Assembly (NCBI RefSeq): GCF_002993025.1
Contig: NZ_NXGI01000056.1
Span: forward strand, 62,001-126,000
Length of the DNA: 64,000 bases
DNA from: Arcobacter cryaerophilus gv. crypticus
GTDB taxonomy: Bacteria; Campylobacterota; Campylobacteria; Campylobacterales; Arcobacteraceae
Direction: 5' to 3'
Positions 31,592 to 40,384 of this stretch are shown here, one piece after another. Within the stretch, counting starts at the first letter, position 1. Every line of letters starts with the position of its first letter. The position numbers and the translations under genes are program-made. The notes below the pieces were generated by a model. The model saw only the letters and a program-made list of their open reading frames with translations. It did no database searches and was not told the DNA's origin.

Positions 31592-32467
31592 ATGAGTATT
31601 GAAAAAAATATTGAGAAAGTTGTTGATCAAAATGTTGAGCAAATAACAAGAGATTTTAAATCGTTTATTCCAGATAATATTGTGGAGATAGCTATAGGAT
31701 ACTCTGTATCTATTGTTGTTGCAGTTCTAATATTTTTTATTGGAAAATGGATTTCAAAAAATATAGTTAAGCTTTTAGGTAGAGCTTTAAGAAAAGTTGG
31801 TGGAGTTGATGAAACTTTGGTTAAGTTTTTGGAAAATATTGTTTATTATACATTGTTAACTGTTGTTATAATTGCTGCTTTAAACAAATTAGGAATTGCT
31901 ACAACTTCGTTTTTAGCTATTTTAGGAGCTGCTGGTTTGGCTGTTGGTTTAGCTTTGAAAGACTCTTTAGGAAATTTTGCTTCAGGTGTTATGATAGTTT
32001 TATTTAAACCATTTAAAGCAGGCGATAGTGTAGTTGCTGGTGGAGTTAGTGGAACTGTTACTGAAGTTACAATTTTTAATACGGTATTTTTAACTGCTGA
32101 TAATCAAAAAATAATTGTACCAAACTCTTCAATTACAAGTGGAAGTATAACAAATGTAAATGCAAACAATACAAGAAGAGTTGATATTGTTGTTGCTATT
32201 TCTTATGAAGATAATATCAAAAATGCAAAAGATGTTTTGACAAATATTATAAACTCAAATCCAAAAGTTTTAAAAGATAAAGGTGTTGGTATAGCTGTAA
32301 CTGATTTAGCAGTTGATAGTGTAAAGCTAGGTGTTAATGTTTGGGCAAAGTCATCTGATTGTGGTTCTTTAAAAGCTGAACTTTTAGAAGAGATTAAAAC
32401 AAAGTTTGATGAGGTTGGAATTACAATTCCATATCCAAAGAATGTATATCAACAAATCAAAAATTAA
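31592..32467 (+). CDS. Small-conductance mechanosensitive channel (MscS)
   Basis: 291 aa. Three membrane helices. The pore helix is LGAAGLAVGLALKDSLGNFA followed by SGVMIVLFKPFKAGDSV, then a beta domain (IFNTVFLTADNQKIIVPNSSI). The C-terminal alpha/beta domain ends ITIPYPKNVYQQI. It releases solutes on hypo-osmotic shock. Its end overlaps the start of the CCA-type gene. Confidence 0.93.
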   Translation: MSIEKNIEKVVDQNVEQITRDFKSFIPDNIVEIAIGYSVSIVVAVLIFFIGKWISKNIVKLLGRALRKVGGVDETLVKFLENIVYYTLLTVVIIAALNKLGIATTSFLAILGAAGLAVGLALKDSLGNFASGVMIVLFKPFKAGDSVVAGGVSGTVTEVTIFNTVFLTADNQKIIVPNSSITSGSITNVNANNTRRVDIVVAISYEDNIKNAKDVLTNIINSNPKVLKDKGVGIAVTDLAVDSVKLGVNVWAKSSDCGSLKAELLEEIKTKFDEVGITIPYPKNVYQQIKN

Positions 32468-33653
32468 TATACCAAAACTACTTATTGATATTTTGACAAT
32501 ATTGCAAGATAGTGGCTATAAGCCATATCTTGTTGGTGGTTGTGTGCGAGATTTTCTTTTAAATAAACCAGTTAAAGATTTTGATATTGAAGTATTTGGT
32601 CTTGAAAACTTAGAAAACTTAAAAGTAATTTTAGAAAAATATACAAAAGTTCATGATATTGGAAAATCTTTTGGTGTTTTAAAAATAAATATTGAGGATT
32701 TTGATATTGACTTTTCTATTCCTAGAGTAGAGAAAAAAGTAGGAACAACTCACAAAAGTTTTGAGATAAAACTTCTTTCAAATTTAAATATAAAAAAAGC
32801 TGCAAAAAGACGAGATTTTACTATAAATGCTATATATTACGACTATTTTAATGATAGTTTTATAGACCCTTTTTTGGGAATAAAAGATTTAAAAAAAAGA
32901 AAAATCAGATATATAGATAAAAAAAGTTTTGTAGAGGATAGTTTACGAGTTTTTAGAGCTTTTGGATTTGCTTCAAGATTTGATTTTAAAATAACAAAAA
33001 AGACAAAACAGTTTTTAAAAACTATTATAAAAAGTGGTGAGTTAAATAATTTATCAAAAGAGAGAGTTTTTGAAGAGTTAAAAAAACTTATTTTGAAATC
33101 AAAAAAACCAAGTGTTGGTTTAAAACTTTTTGATGAGTTTAAAATATTCAAAATATCTTTTTTAAAAAAATATAAAGCTATAGATAAGTTATCAAAAATT
33201 TTACAAAATAGAGATATAGATTTAAAAAGGGTATTGGTTTTATCTTTTGTTGTTTTGTTAAAAGGCGAAAAAGAGGAAGATGTTTTTGAATTTTTATCAA
33301 AAATAAGTAGTGATAAAAAATTTATAAACTCTATAATCTCTTTGTGTAAAGAGAGTTTGGAAGATGATATTATAAGCTTAAAAAAACAGTCTTTAAATAT
33401 AGTTTTAGAAGATTTAATTTTAGTTGAGATGGCATTTGGAAATAAAGATATTGATTCGATTTTGCAAAAATGTGAAGAGTCTGATATTTTAAATAAAGCA
33501 TTAAAACCACATATTATGGGAGTTGATTTGCTTGATTTAGGTTTTACTCCTAGTGGGGATTTTAGAGATATGTTAAATTTTGCAATGGATTTGCAAATAA
33601 AAGAGAATCTTTCGAAAGATAATTTAAAACAAAGACTTAAGAAGAGTTTTTAA
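32442..33653 (+). CDS. tRNA nucleotidyltransferase / poly(A) polymerase family protein
   Basis: Start chosen at ATG 32442, overlapping mscS by 26 nt. The frame is open from an ATG at 32406, but that would add 12 residues with no family match. About 403 aa. The nucleotidyltransferase motif YLVGGCVRDFLLNKPVKDFD carries the catalytic aspartates. RRDFTINAIYYD and DSLRVFRAFGFASRF follow, as in class II CCA-adding enzymes. A missing HD domain suggests CCA- or A-adding activity only; which one cannot be decided here. Confidence 0.88.
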   Translation: MYINKSKINIPKLLIDILTILQDSGYKPYLVGGCVRDFLLNKPVKDFDIEVFGLENLENLKVILEKYTKVHDIGKSFGVLKINIEDFDIDFSIPRVEKKVGTTHKSFEIKLLSNLNIKKAAKRRDFTINAIYYDYFNDSFIDPFLGIKDLKKRKIRYIDKKSFVEDSLRVFRAFGFASRFDFKITKKTKQFLKTIIKSGELNNLSKERVFEELKKLILKSKKPSVGLKLFDEFKIFKISFLKKYKAIDKLSKILQNRDIDLKRVLVLSFVVLLKGEKEEDVFEFLSKISSDKKFINSIISLCKESLEDDIISLKKQSLNIVLEDLILVEMAFGNKDIDSILQKCEESDILNKALKPHIMGVDLLDLGFTPSGDFRDMLNFAMDLQIKENLSKDNLKQRLKKSF

Positions 33654-33674
33654 AATAATATTTATATAATCTTC

Positions 33675-34907
33675 TTAGGGTCTGTATATTCTATTTTCGC
33701 TTCCATTTACAACATGAAATATAGTAACTCCATATTTTTTTGAGTAATATTTTAAAAGCAGATGCTGTAAAGTTGGCTCTATTGAAGGTGTAAACCAAGC
33801 ATTGTTTGAAATCATAATCATATATTTAGTATCCCCTAAATTTTCAAATATTTTATCTGTAGTCCCTTCATAGCAAATTGCATTTCTATATTTTTCTCCT
33901 TGAATTATAAAATCTGTTGGAGAGCTTGCTTTTGAGTAATCAGTAGCTCCATTGTAGAAAATATCATTAATCAAATCAACAAAAAATTTAGGAAGAGGTA
34001 TCTCTTCACCAAAAGGAACTAAAACAACTTTTTTTGCAACAGAGACACTATTTTTACTATAAAAATATGAAGCATTGAAAATTTGATTATCTTCAACATA
34101 TAAAGCTCCAGTTACTATATCTATTTTATTTGATAATTCTAAAAGCATATTATTTAAACTAGGGTATTTGTTTAGTGCCACTGAAAATGCAGTTTCAGGT
34201 AAAACAACCAAAGTATAGCCTTTGTCTATGGCATCAAAAATTTGTTTAAAGTTTTCATCATTTAATATTTTTAAATACTCTTTATCCCACTTTAAAGATT
34301 GGTCTATATACATTTGAGGCATATAAATTTTTGCTTTTGGAGTATCTATAAATTCACCTTTTTCACTATGAAAAGCAAATAATAGTGGCAAAATAGCTAG
34401 TATCTTTGCTCTTTTTAGTTTTATTACAAGATAAAGTGATATAAGAATTAAGGCAAAGGCAAATTTTGTAGTACTTAAATATGATTCGATAAAAATAAGC
34501 TCTAGCTTTAACCAATTAAAACCAAATGGAGCGATAAATAAAAATCCAAAAATCATTAAAATTCTAAAAGAGAGTTTATCTATAACTGCAAAAAGAGCAA
34601 AAATAATTCCAAAAACAAGACCAATTCCTAAAAGTAAAAATGGAGCTATATAGCTAATATCGTAGTATTGTAAACTAACACTCATCCAATAACACCATAA
34701 AATTCCCGTAAAAAATCCTGCATAAAATAGTGAAATTCTTGGAATTGTTAGTAAAAGATATATTCCATAAAGTCCAAAGATTGTATTTATTAATTTAAAC
34801 TCAAAACCAAAATATGATAAATATATAAAAGAGCTAAGTAGACAAGCTGTAATCAAGCCTTTTATTATTAAATTTTTGTTAAAATGTTGAGTTTTTAACA
34901 AAAACAT
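33675..34907 (-). CDS. lnt: Apolipoprotein N-acyltransferase
   Basis: 410 aa, shorter than the ~510-aa proteobacterial form but complete. About seven N-terminal membrane segments, then a nitrilase-like periplasmic domain with the Glu-Lys-Cys triad: LVVLPETAF (Glu), the Lys in AKKVVLVPFGE and the Cys in NAICYEGT. It adds the third acyl chain to lipoproteins. It is divergent from yajC with 28 nt between. Confidence 0.9.
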   Translation of the reverse strand: MFLLKTQHFNKNLIIKGLITACLLSSFIYLSYFGFEFKLINTIFGLYGIYLLLTIPRISLFYAGFFTGILWCYWMSVSLQYYDISYIAPFLLLGIGLVFGIIFALFAVIDKLSFRILMIFGFLFIAPFGFNWLKLELIFIESYLSTTKFAFALILISLYLVIKLKRAKILAILPLLFAFHSEKGEFIDTPKAKIYMPQMYIDQSLKWDKEYLKILNDENFKQIFDAIDKGYTLVVLPETAFSVALNKYPSLNNMLLELSNKIDIVTGALYVEDNQIFNASYFYSKNSVSVAKKVVLVPFGEEIPLPKFFVDLINDIFYNGATDYSKASSPTDFIIQGEKYRNAICYEGTTDKIFENLGDTKYMIMISNNAWFTPSIEPTLQHLLLKYYSKKYGVTIFHVVNGSENRIYRP

Positions 34908-34935
34908 ACTAAACCCCCAATAAAAAGGAAATTCG

Positions 34936-35202
34936 ATGCAAAGCGATTTATTGACTTCATTACTACCTCTGGTTGCACTTTTTGCAATATTCTATTTTTT
35001 AATAATTAGACCACAACAAAAACAAGCAAAAGCTCATAAAGAGATGATCATAAACCTTAAAAAAGGTGATAAGATTGTAACAAATGGTGGCTTAATGGTA
35101 GAAGTAGTAAAAGTTGAAGATGCATTTTTTTTAGTAAAAAATAGCGATAACTCTGAGATGAAATTAGCTAAAGAGTTTGTTACTAGACTTATTACTGAAT
35201 AA
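34936..35202 (+). CDS. yajC: Preprotein translocase subunit YajC
   Basis: 88 aa with one N-terminal membrane segment (LLPLVALFAIFYFLIIRPQQ) followed by KKGDKIVTNGGLMVEVVKV, the YajC fold. It assists SecDF. AAAAGGA precedes the ATG. A 12-bp hairpin separates it from secD. Confidence 0.95.
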   Translation: MQSDLLTSLLPLVALFAIFYFLIIRPQQKQAKAHKEMIINLKKGDKIVTNGGLMVEVVKVEDAFFLVKNSDNSEMKLAKEFVTRLITE

Positions 35203-35208
35203 TTTATT

Positions 35209-35237
35209 ATTTAAGATATGATTTTCATATCTTAAAT
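35209..35237 (+). other. Intercistronic hairpin between yajC and secD
   Basis: ATTTAAGATATG-5 nt-CATATCTTAAAT, a perfect 12-bp stem, but A/T rich and without a T run, so more likely an mRNA processing or stability element than a terminator. Confidence 0.5.
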
Positions 35238-35264
35238 TCTCCCCTCTACAAATAAGGATTTATA

Positions 35265-36830
35265 TTGAAAATTTTTAATTTTAAACTCACAATTTTTTTA
35301 ATTAGTGTTATATTTGGTATTGTTTTTGCTATTCCATCTTTAATGCAAACAGATTATGGTAAGAAAGTAAATTTGGGTCTTGACCTTCAAGGTGGACTTC
35401 ATATGCTTTTGGGTGTGAACACAGAAGAAGCTGTAACTTCAAAAATAAAATCAATCGCAACTGCTATTAAATATTTTACTGATGATGAAGAGTTACTTAT
35501 TGATGGATTGACTGTGAGCGATAACTCTATTTATTTCTCAATTTTAGATATTGATGAAATGGCTAAAATGGATAAAATGCTCGAAGAAATCAAAGGTTTA
35601 GATATAGTTAAACAAGATTTAGAGTATAAAGTTTCTCTAAATAATGAAGAGATAATAAAAACAAAAGATTACTCTGTTGCTCAAGCTGTTGAGACTATTA
35701 GAAATAGACTTGACCAATTTGGACTTAGTGAACCAACAGTTGTAAGACAAGGTGATAGCGATATAGTTGTTCAACTTCCAGGAATTAAAACAGCTAGTGA
35801 TGAAAAAGCTGCAAGAGATTTAATCTCAAAAGCTGCAAAGCTTGAGCTTATGGCAGTTGATGAAGAAAGAATGGATAGAGTTTACCAAATGACAAGTAAA
35901 GAGGCAGCTGCTTTTGGAGATGTTATTTTAGAAGATACAAATGATTCAAATAAAAAGTATCTTGTAAAAGAGATACCAATTTTAGATGGAAGTCAAGTTG
36001 TAGATGCTCAAGTTGCTTTTAGTCAATCAAATCAACCAATTATAAATTTTACATTAAATAGTGCAGGAGCTAGAATTTTTGGTGATTTTACCGCTAAAAG
36101 TGTTGGAAAAAGATTAGCAATTGTTTTAGATGGAAAAGTTTATTCAGCTCCAAATATAAATGAGAGAATTGGTGGTGGAAGTGGGCAAATTTCTGGAGGA
36201 TTTACAGTACAAGAAGCTGGAAATGTTGCTATTGCTTTAAGAAGTGGAGCACTTTTGGCAAGTGTAACTCTTTTGGAAAAAAGAAGTGTTGGTCCATCTT
36301 TGGGAGCTGATAGTATAAAAGCTTCAATGATAGCTTTGGTTTCTGGAACAGCTTTGATTTTTCTATTTATGATGTTTTATTATAGAAGAGCTGGGATTAT
36401 TGCAAATATTGCTTTGATTGCAAATGTATTTATTCTTTTAGCAGTAATTGCTCTTTTTGGTGCAACTTTAACACTTCCTGGGATGGCTGGAATTATTCTT
36501 ACATTAGGTATGGCAATTGATGCAAATGTTATTATAAATGAGAGAATTAGAGAAGTTTTAAGAACGGGTGCTAGTGTTCAAAAAGCTATAGAAGATGGAT
36601 ATTCAAATGCTATTAGAGCTATTATGGATGGGAATATTACAACTTTTTTAGTTGCTATTGTATTGTATGCTTATGGAAGCGGAGCTATTAAAGGTTTTGC
36701 TGTAACTATTTCTATAGGAATTTTAACTTCAATGCTTACATCAATAGTTGGAACTCATGGTATCTACAAAGCAATAATGCCAAAAATTGCAAAAGATAAA
36801 AACAATAAAAAATGGTTTGGAGTAGCATAA
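35265..36830 (+). CDS. secD: Protein translocase subunit SecD
   Basis: 521 aa. LGLDLQGGLHMLLGV is the P1-head signature, then AVETIRNRLDQFGLSEPTV, and the six-helix RND-type C-terminal part contains ILTLGMAIDANVIINERIRE with the proton-path aspartate. It pulls exported proteins using the proton gradient. The TTG start has AAGGA upstream. It overlaps secF by 19 nt. Confidence 0.97.
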   Translation: MKIFNFKLTIFLISVIFGIVFAIPSLMQTDYGKKVNLGLDLQGGLHMLLGVNTEEAVTSKIKSIATAIKYFTDDEELLIDGLTVSDNSIYFSILDIDEMAKMDKMLEEIKGLDIVKQDLEYKVSLNNEEIIKTKDYSVAQAVETIRNRLDQFGLSEPTVVRQGDSDIVVQLPGIKTASDEKAARDLISKAAKLELMAVDEERMDRVYQMTSKEAAAFGDVILEDTNDSNKKYLVKEIPILDGSQVVDAQVAFSQSNQPIINFTLNSAGARIFGDFTAKSVGKRLAIVLDGKVYSAPNINERIGGGSGQISGGFTVQEAGNVAIALRSGALLASVTLLEKRSVGPSLGADSIKASMIALVSGTALIFLFMMFYYRRAGIIANIALIANVFILLAVIALFGATLTLPGMAGIILTLGMAIDANVIINERIREVLRTGASVQKAIEDGYSNAIRAIMDGNITTFLVAIVLYAYGSGAIKGFAVTISIGILTSMLTSIVGTHGIYKAIMPKIAKDKNNKKWFGVA

Positions 36831-37798
36831 TGGAGATTTTTAACAACAATAAAACTTATGATTTTATGGGTAAAAAGATTCCTTTTTTAAGTATATCTGG
36901 AATTTTGATTATAGCTTCATTTGTTTTACTATTTACAAGAGGTTTAAACTATGGTATTGATTTTGTTGGAGGAACAATTGTTCAAGTAAAATATGAACAA
37001 GCTGCACCTTTGGATAAGATAAGAGAAGTTTTAGAAAATAGTAAATATGCTGGTTCAAATGTAACAGAATTTGGAAGTGCTGATGAGATAACTATAAGAT
37101 ATACAGGTACTTCAAGTAGTGTAACAAATGATGCCAGTGATGATATGAGCAAAATATTAGCAAGCACTGGAAATTTTGAAATAAGAAAAATAGATATGGT
37201 TGGTGCAAAAGTTGGAGCTGAATTACGAGAAAAAGGTATTATGGCTTTAACTATGGCTTTGTTGGCTATGCTTATTTATATTGGGATAAGATTTGAGTGG
37301 AGATTTGCTGTTGCTTCTGTTATTGGACTTATTCACGATGTTATTATTACTTTGGGGATTATTAGTCTATTTAAAATTGATGTAAATCTCGATATGATTG
37401 CTGCTATTTTAACTTTGGTTGGATATACAATAAATGATACTATTATTGTAAATGATAGAATTAGAGAGAGTTTACAAACAACAAAAGAGAGAGACCTTGA
37501 TGCTTTAATAAATGATTCGGTGAGTAAAACTCTTTCAAGAACAGTTCTTACATCTTCAACTACTCAATTAGCAGTACTTACTATGCTTTTATTTGGTGGA
37601 GAGATTATATATGCATTTTCATTTACACTATTTGTTGGAATTATAGTAGGAACTTACTCTTCTATTTTTGTGGTTTCTCCATTTATTAAATTCTTAGGAT
37701 TTAATACAGATAGCTATAGAAGTAAACAAGCTATAAAAGAGGCAAATAGAAAAGAGAAAGAGAAATTAAGAGCTATGTATGAACAAGGAAGAGTTTAA
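36812..37798 (+). CDS. secF: Protein translocase subunit SecF
   Basis: 328 aa. GLNYGIDFVGGTIVQVKY is the SecF head motif, and LTLVGYTINDTIIVNDRIRE carries the membrane Asp. The frame opens at 36812 inside secD; an internal ATG at 36830, ATGGAGATT, is an alternative start (MEIFNNNKTYDF...). It forms the SecDF pair and is followed 16 nt later by a small membrane-protein gene. Confidence 0.97.
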   Translation: MVWSSIMEIFNNNKTYDFMGKKIPFLSISGILIIASFVLLFTRGLNYGIDFVGGTIVQVKYEQAAPLDKIREVLENSKYAGSNVTEFGSADEITIRYTGTSSSVTNDASDDMSKILASTGNFEIRKIDMVGAKVGAELREKGIMALTMALLAMLIYIGIRFEWRFAVASVIGLIHDVIITLGIISLFKIDVNLDMIAAILTLVGYTINDTIIVNDRIRESLQTTKERDLDALINDSVSKTLSRTVLTSSTTQLAVLTMLLFGGEIIYAFSFTLFVGIIVGTYSSIFVVSPFIKFLGFNTDSYRSKQAIKEANRKEKEKLRAMYEQGRV

Positions 37799-37814
37799 AT
37801 AAAGGTAATTTAAA

Positions 37815-37985
37815 ATGGATTCTTCAATAAAAGTCTTAATTTCTATTATAGTGGTTTTATTTATTGCTGTTTATATACTTTTTAATGTAGTCTTAGAAAA
37901 TGATACAAAAGAGAAAAAAAAGATAAATGAAAACCCTAGTTCTATTCAAGAAAGAAGAGATGCTTTAAAAGGGATGTTTAAGTAA
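37815..37985 (+). CDS. Small single-pass membrane protein downstream of secF
   Basis: 56 aa: MDSSIKVLISIIVVLFIAVY, one membrane helix, then a lysine/glutamate-rich tail ending RRDALKGMFK. AAAGG precedes the ATG by 10 nt. It is likely part of the yajC-secDF unit. Its 3' end overlaps the convergent gene by 8 nt. Family unknown. Confidence 0.65.
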   Translation: MDSSIKVLISIIVVLFIAVYILFNVVLENDTKEKKKINENPSSIQERRDALKGMFK

Positions 37986-38397
37986 TATCCTCTTTTCTTA
38001 GAAGTAAGAATATAAAATATGCACCGAAAAGATTTATAGGTGCATATACATATGAATAAACTGAGTTATTAATAAAAAGATACAAAAAAGAGTTTAAAAT
38101 ATATATAAATATTAAAAACTGTAAAGAACTTTTTATATAGATATTTAAAAAATCAATTTTTATCATCTCTAGTTTTTGTAAAATAATCAATAGAAAAAAT
38201 AGATTAAAAAATAGTGAAAAAATACTTAATATTAAGTTTTTATTTTGAATTATATTTGAAGATTGAATAAAAATAGATACTAGTATTATAAAAATTGAAC
38301 CATATTTTACTATTGGTTCAAAATCTATGAACTTTAAAAAACAGCATCTTTTTTTTAAAGTAGGAAGAAGAGTATTAAACTTTTTTTTACTTTGCAT
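37978..38397 (-). CDS. Hypothetical membrane protein after motB
   Basis: 139 aa with a basic N-terminus and about four hydrophobic segments (YGSIFIILVSIFIQ, LILSIFSLFFNLFFLLIILQ, SLQFLIFIYILNSFLYLF, LFGAYFIFLLL). The ATG shares one base with the motB stop (TAATG), so it is translationally linked to motAB. No known motif; possibly a motility accessory protein by context only. Confidence 0.6.
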   Translation of the reverse strand: MQSKKKFNTLLPTLKKRCCFLKFIDFEPIVKYGSIFIILVSIFIQSSNIIQNKNLILSIFSLFFNLFFLLIILQKLEMIKIDFLNIYIKSSLQFLIFIYILNSFLYLFINNSVYSYVYAPINLFGAYFIFLLLRKEDIT

Positions 38398-39140
38398 TAC
38401 TCTTTCATTCTATTAAAAATTGTCTCTAAGTTTAAGTCTTCTTCGCTTTGAATTTCACCATTTGAATGTAGTTCAAACACAACAACACTTTTATCTTTTA
38501 GAGTTGATTCTTTGTTACTTCCAAAACCGCTAGAGTATAATCTTGAAGGTTTTACATTGTATTTTACTAACTCTCTTATTACGTTGTTTGCTCTTGCTGT
38601 TGAAAGCTCTAAAGCATCTTTGTGTTTAGAATTTTTAACTTCATTTTCTTGTGCATAACCTTTTACATTTATTTCAGTTTCTTCAGGCATTGCATTTATT
38701 AACTTAGATAAATTACTTAAAAAATCATTTGCAAAAACAGATGTAATCTCTGATTTTCCACTCTCAAAAGCTAAATGTGCTGGAACACTCATTAAAGAAC
38801 CATTTGGAAGCTCTATTAGATTGGCACCTTTATTTTGATTTTGTTCTTGTTCTTCTTTATTTTCTAAAGTATGAACTATAACCTTTTTCCCCTCAACATT
38901 ATCATCAATAGGTTCATCTGTCATAGCTTTTTCTTGTTTTGTTTGCTCTTCAACAATATTTGCAGATGGAAATTTATAAATTTTTATAAACTCTTCTTTT
39001 AAAGCTTTTTGTTTCTCTATATTTACAGATGCCAAAGCATATAAAGCAATAAAAAGTGCCAAAAGAAGACTTAAAAAATCGGCATATGGAACTGCCCATT
39101 TTTCACCAGCTGGGCACTCGCACTTCTTTTTTTTAGACAT
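38397..39140 (-). CDS. motB: Flagellar motor protein MotB
   Basis: 247 aa. N-terminal cytoplasmic tail with CECPAGEKW, then the membrane helix VPYADFLSLLLALFIALYAL holding the proton-binding Asp. The C-terminal OmpA-like domain has FESGKSEIT, INVKGYAQENE and LSTARANNVIRELV. It is the peptidoglycan-anchored stator subunit. It forms a unit with motA (12-nt gap) and the downstream membrane gene. Confidence 0.94.
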   Translation of the reverse strand: MSKKKKCECPAGEKWAVPYADFLSLLLALFIALYALASVNIEKQKALKEEFIKIYKFPSANIVEEQTKQEKAMTDEPIDDNVEGKKVIVHTLENKEEQEQNQNKGANLIELPNGSLMSVPAHLAFESGKSEITSVFANDFLSNLSKLINAMPEETEINVKGYAQENEVKNSKHKDALELSTARANNVIRELVKYNVKPSRLYSSGFGSNKESTLKDKSVVVFELHSNGEIQSEEDLNLETIFNRMKE

Positions 39141-39152
39141 CTAAAAAAAATC

Positions 39153-39905
39153 CTATAAAGGCATAGGAGTTATCATTTTTGATAACTTCAATTTAAGTTC
39201 ACCTGGTGCATCACCTCTTGCCATTCCTTTGCAAGCAGCAAGTATTAGGTATTGTTCTTTTACAACTAAATGTCCTTTTGCTTTTAACTTAATTCCCCAC
39301 GGCCCTAAGAAAATATATGAACCACCAATTCCCATAACAGTTGCTGTAAATGCTCCTGCAATTCCAGCTGCCATTGCGGGAGGATCATCTAATTTTTGTA
39401 AAGCTAAGATTAAACCAAAAACAGCTCCAACAAGCCCAATAGTAGGAGATGTTTCACCTGCATGCAACCAAAAGTGGCTAGCCCCGTGATAGTACTCTTC
39501 TGTTGCCTCAATTACAGGTTCTAGTTGCTCTTCGATTTGTTCTTCTTTGCTTCCATCAACAACCATGCTTAAAGCTTCTTTTAAAAATTGATGATTTAAA
39601 CCTTGAACATCTTTTTCTAAAGCTAAAACCCCTTGTTTTTTTACAGTTATTGCATATTCAACAAGTTCATCAATTCTTGCTTCAAAATTTACAGGTGATT
39701 TTTTAAATATATTTTTAAACTCTTTAAAAGCTGCTTTTACATATGTGGAATCAGTTGCTACAACAGCTGCTAGTATTGCAGTTGGTATAACAATAATAAA
39801 TGAAGAGATGTGAAGAACTCCAGCTGGATTTCCACCCTCTAAAATAACCCCCACAGAAATAGATGTTATAGCACCTATTAATCCTAACAGTACAGATAAA
39901 TCCAT
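39153..39905 (-). CDS. motA: Flagellar motor protein MotA
   Basis: 250 aa, four membrane helices. LEGGNPAGVLHISSFIIVIP at the N-terminus, then a cytoplasmic loop, then GETSPTIGLVGAVFGLILAL and FTATVMGIGGSYIFLGPWGIKLK. Its proline and charged residues match the MotA torque region. First gene of the motA-motB unit. AGGAAAAC precedes the ATG. Confidence 0.95.
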   Translation of the reverse strand: MDLSVLLGLIGAITSISVGVILEGGNPAGVLHISSFIIVIPTAILAAVVATDSTYVKAAFKEFKNIFKKSPVNFEARIDELVEYAITVKKQGVLALEKDVQGLNHQFLKEALSMVVDGSKEEQIEEQLEPVIEATEEYYHGASHFWLHAGETSPTIGLVGAVFGLILALQKLDDPPAMAAGIAGAFTATVMGIGGSYIFLGPWGIKLKAKGHLVVKEQYLILAACKGMARGDAPGELKLKLSKMITPMPL

Positions 39906-40039
39906 TTGTTTTCCTAAAAAAAAATTAGTTTATAGTATCTAAAGTAAATTAAAAAAATGCTGTAATATGCTTGAAATTAGTTTTTTATACAATTTTAGCT
40001 AATATACAGACTTTATTTTAAATAGTTAAAAGGAAAAAA

Positions 40040-40384
40040 ATGGACTGGGGTAAGGTAACCTATATTTTCTTAACATTGATGTCTTTAACAACAACTGCGG
40101 GGTTTTTGTATGAACCAAATATCATAGCCCTTTTTATAGCAGCTGGAGTTAATGTTATTTCTACAATTTTAAAAATTGGTGTAAAAAATCTTCTAGCAGC
40201 TGAGCTATTGGCTTGTTCTTTGGTTGCTGATTTACACTTGATTCCTGCATTTTTGGTATTTGTTTTTACAGGAAATATGAATTTAGTTATTGCTCTTGCA
40301 ATTGGTGCTGTAATTGCAAATATTGTATCAATGATACTTTCTATGATAGAGAGTGCAAAAAATAAAGAAAAGGAAGATTATTAA
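40040..40384 (+). CDS. DUF6394 family membrane protein
   Basis: 114 aa with three or four hydrophobic stretches: [40 protein letters not shown] and [20 protein letters not shown]. It is a small family common in Campylobacterota and related groups; function unknown. Its last base is the first base of leuS, so the two are translationally coupled. Confidence 0.8.
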   Translation: MDWGKVTYIFLTLMSLTTTAGFLYEPNIIALFIAAGVNVISTILKIGVKNLLAAELLACSLVADLHLIPAFLVFVFTGNMNLVIALAIGAVIANIVSMILSMIESAKNKEKEDY

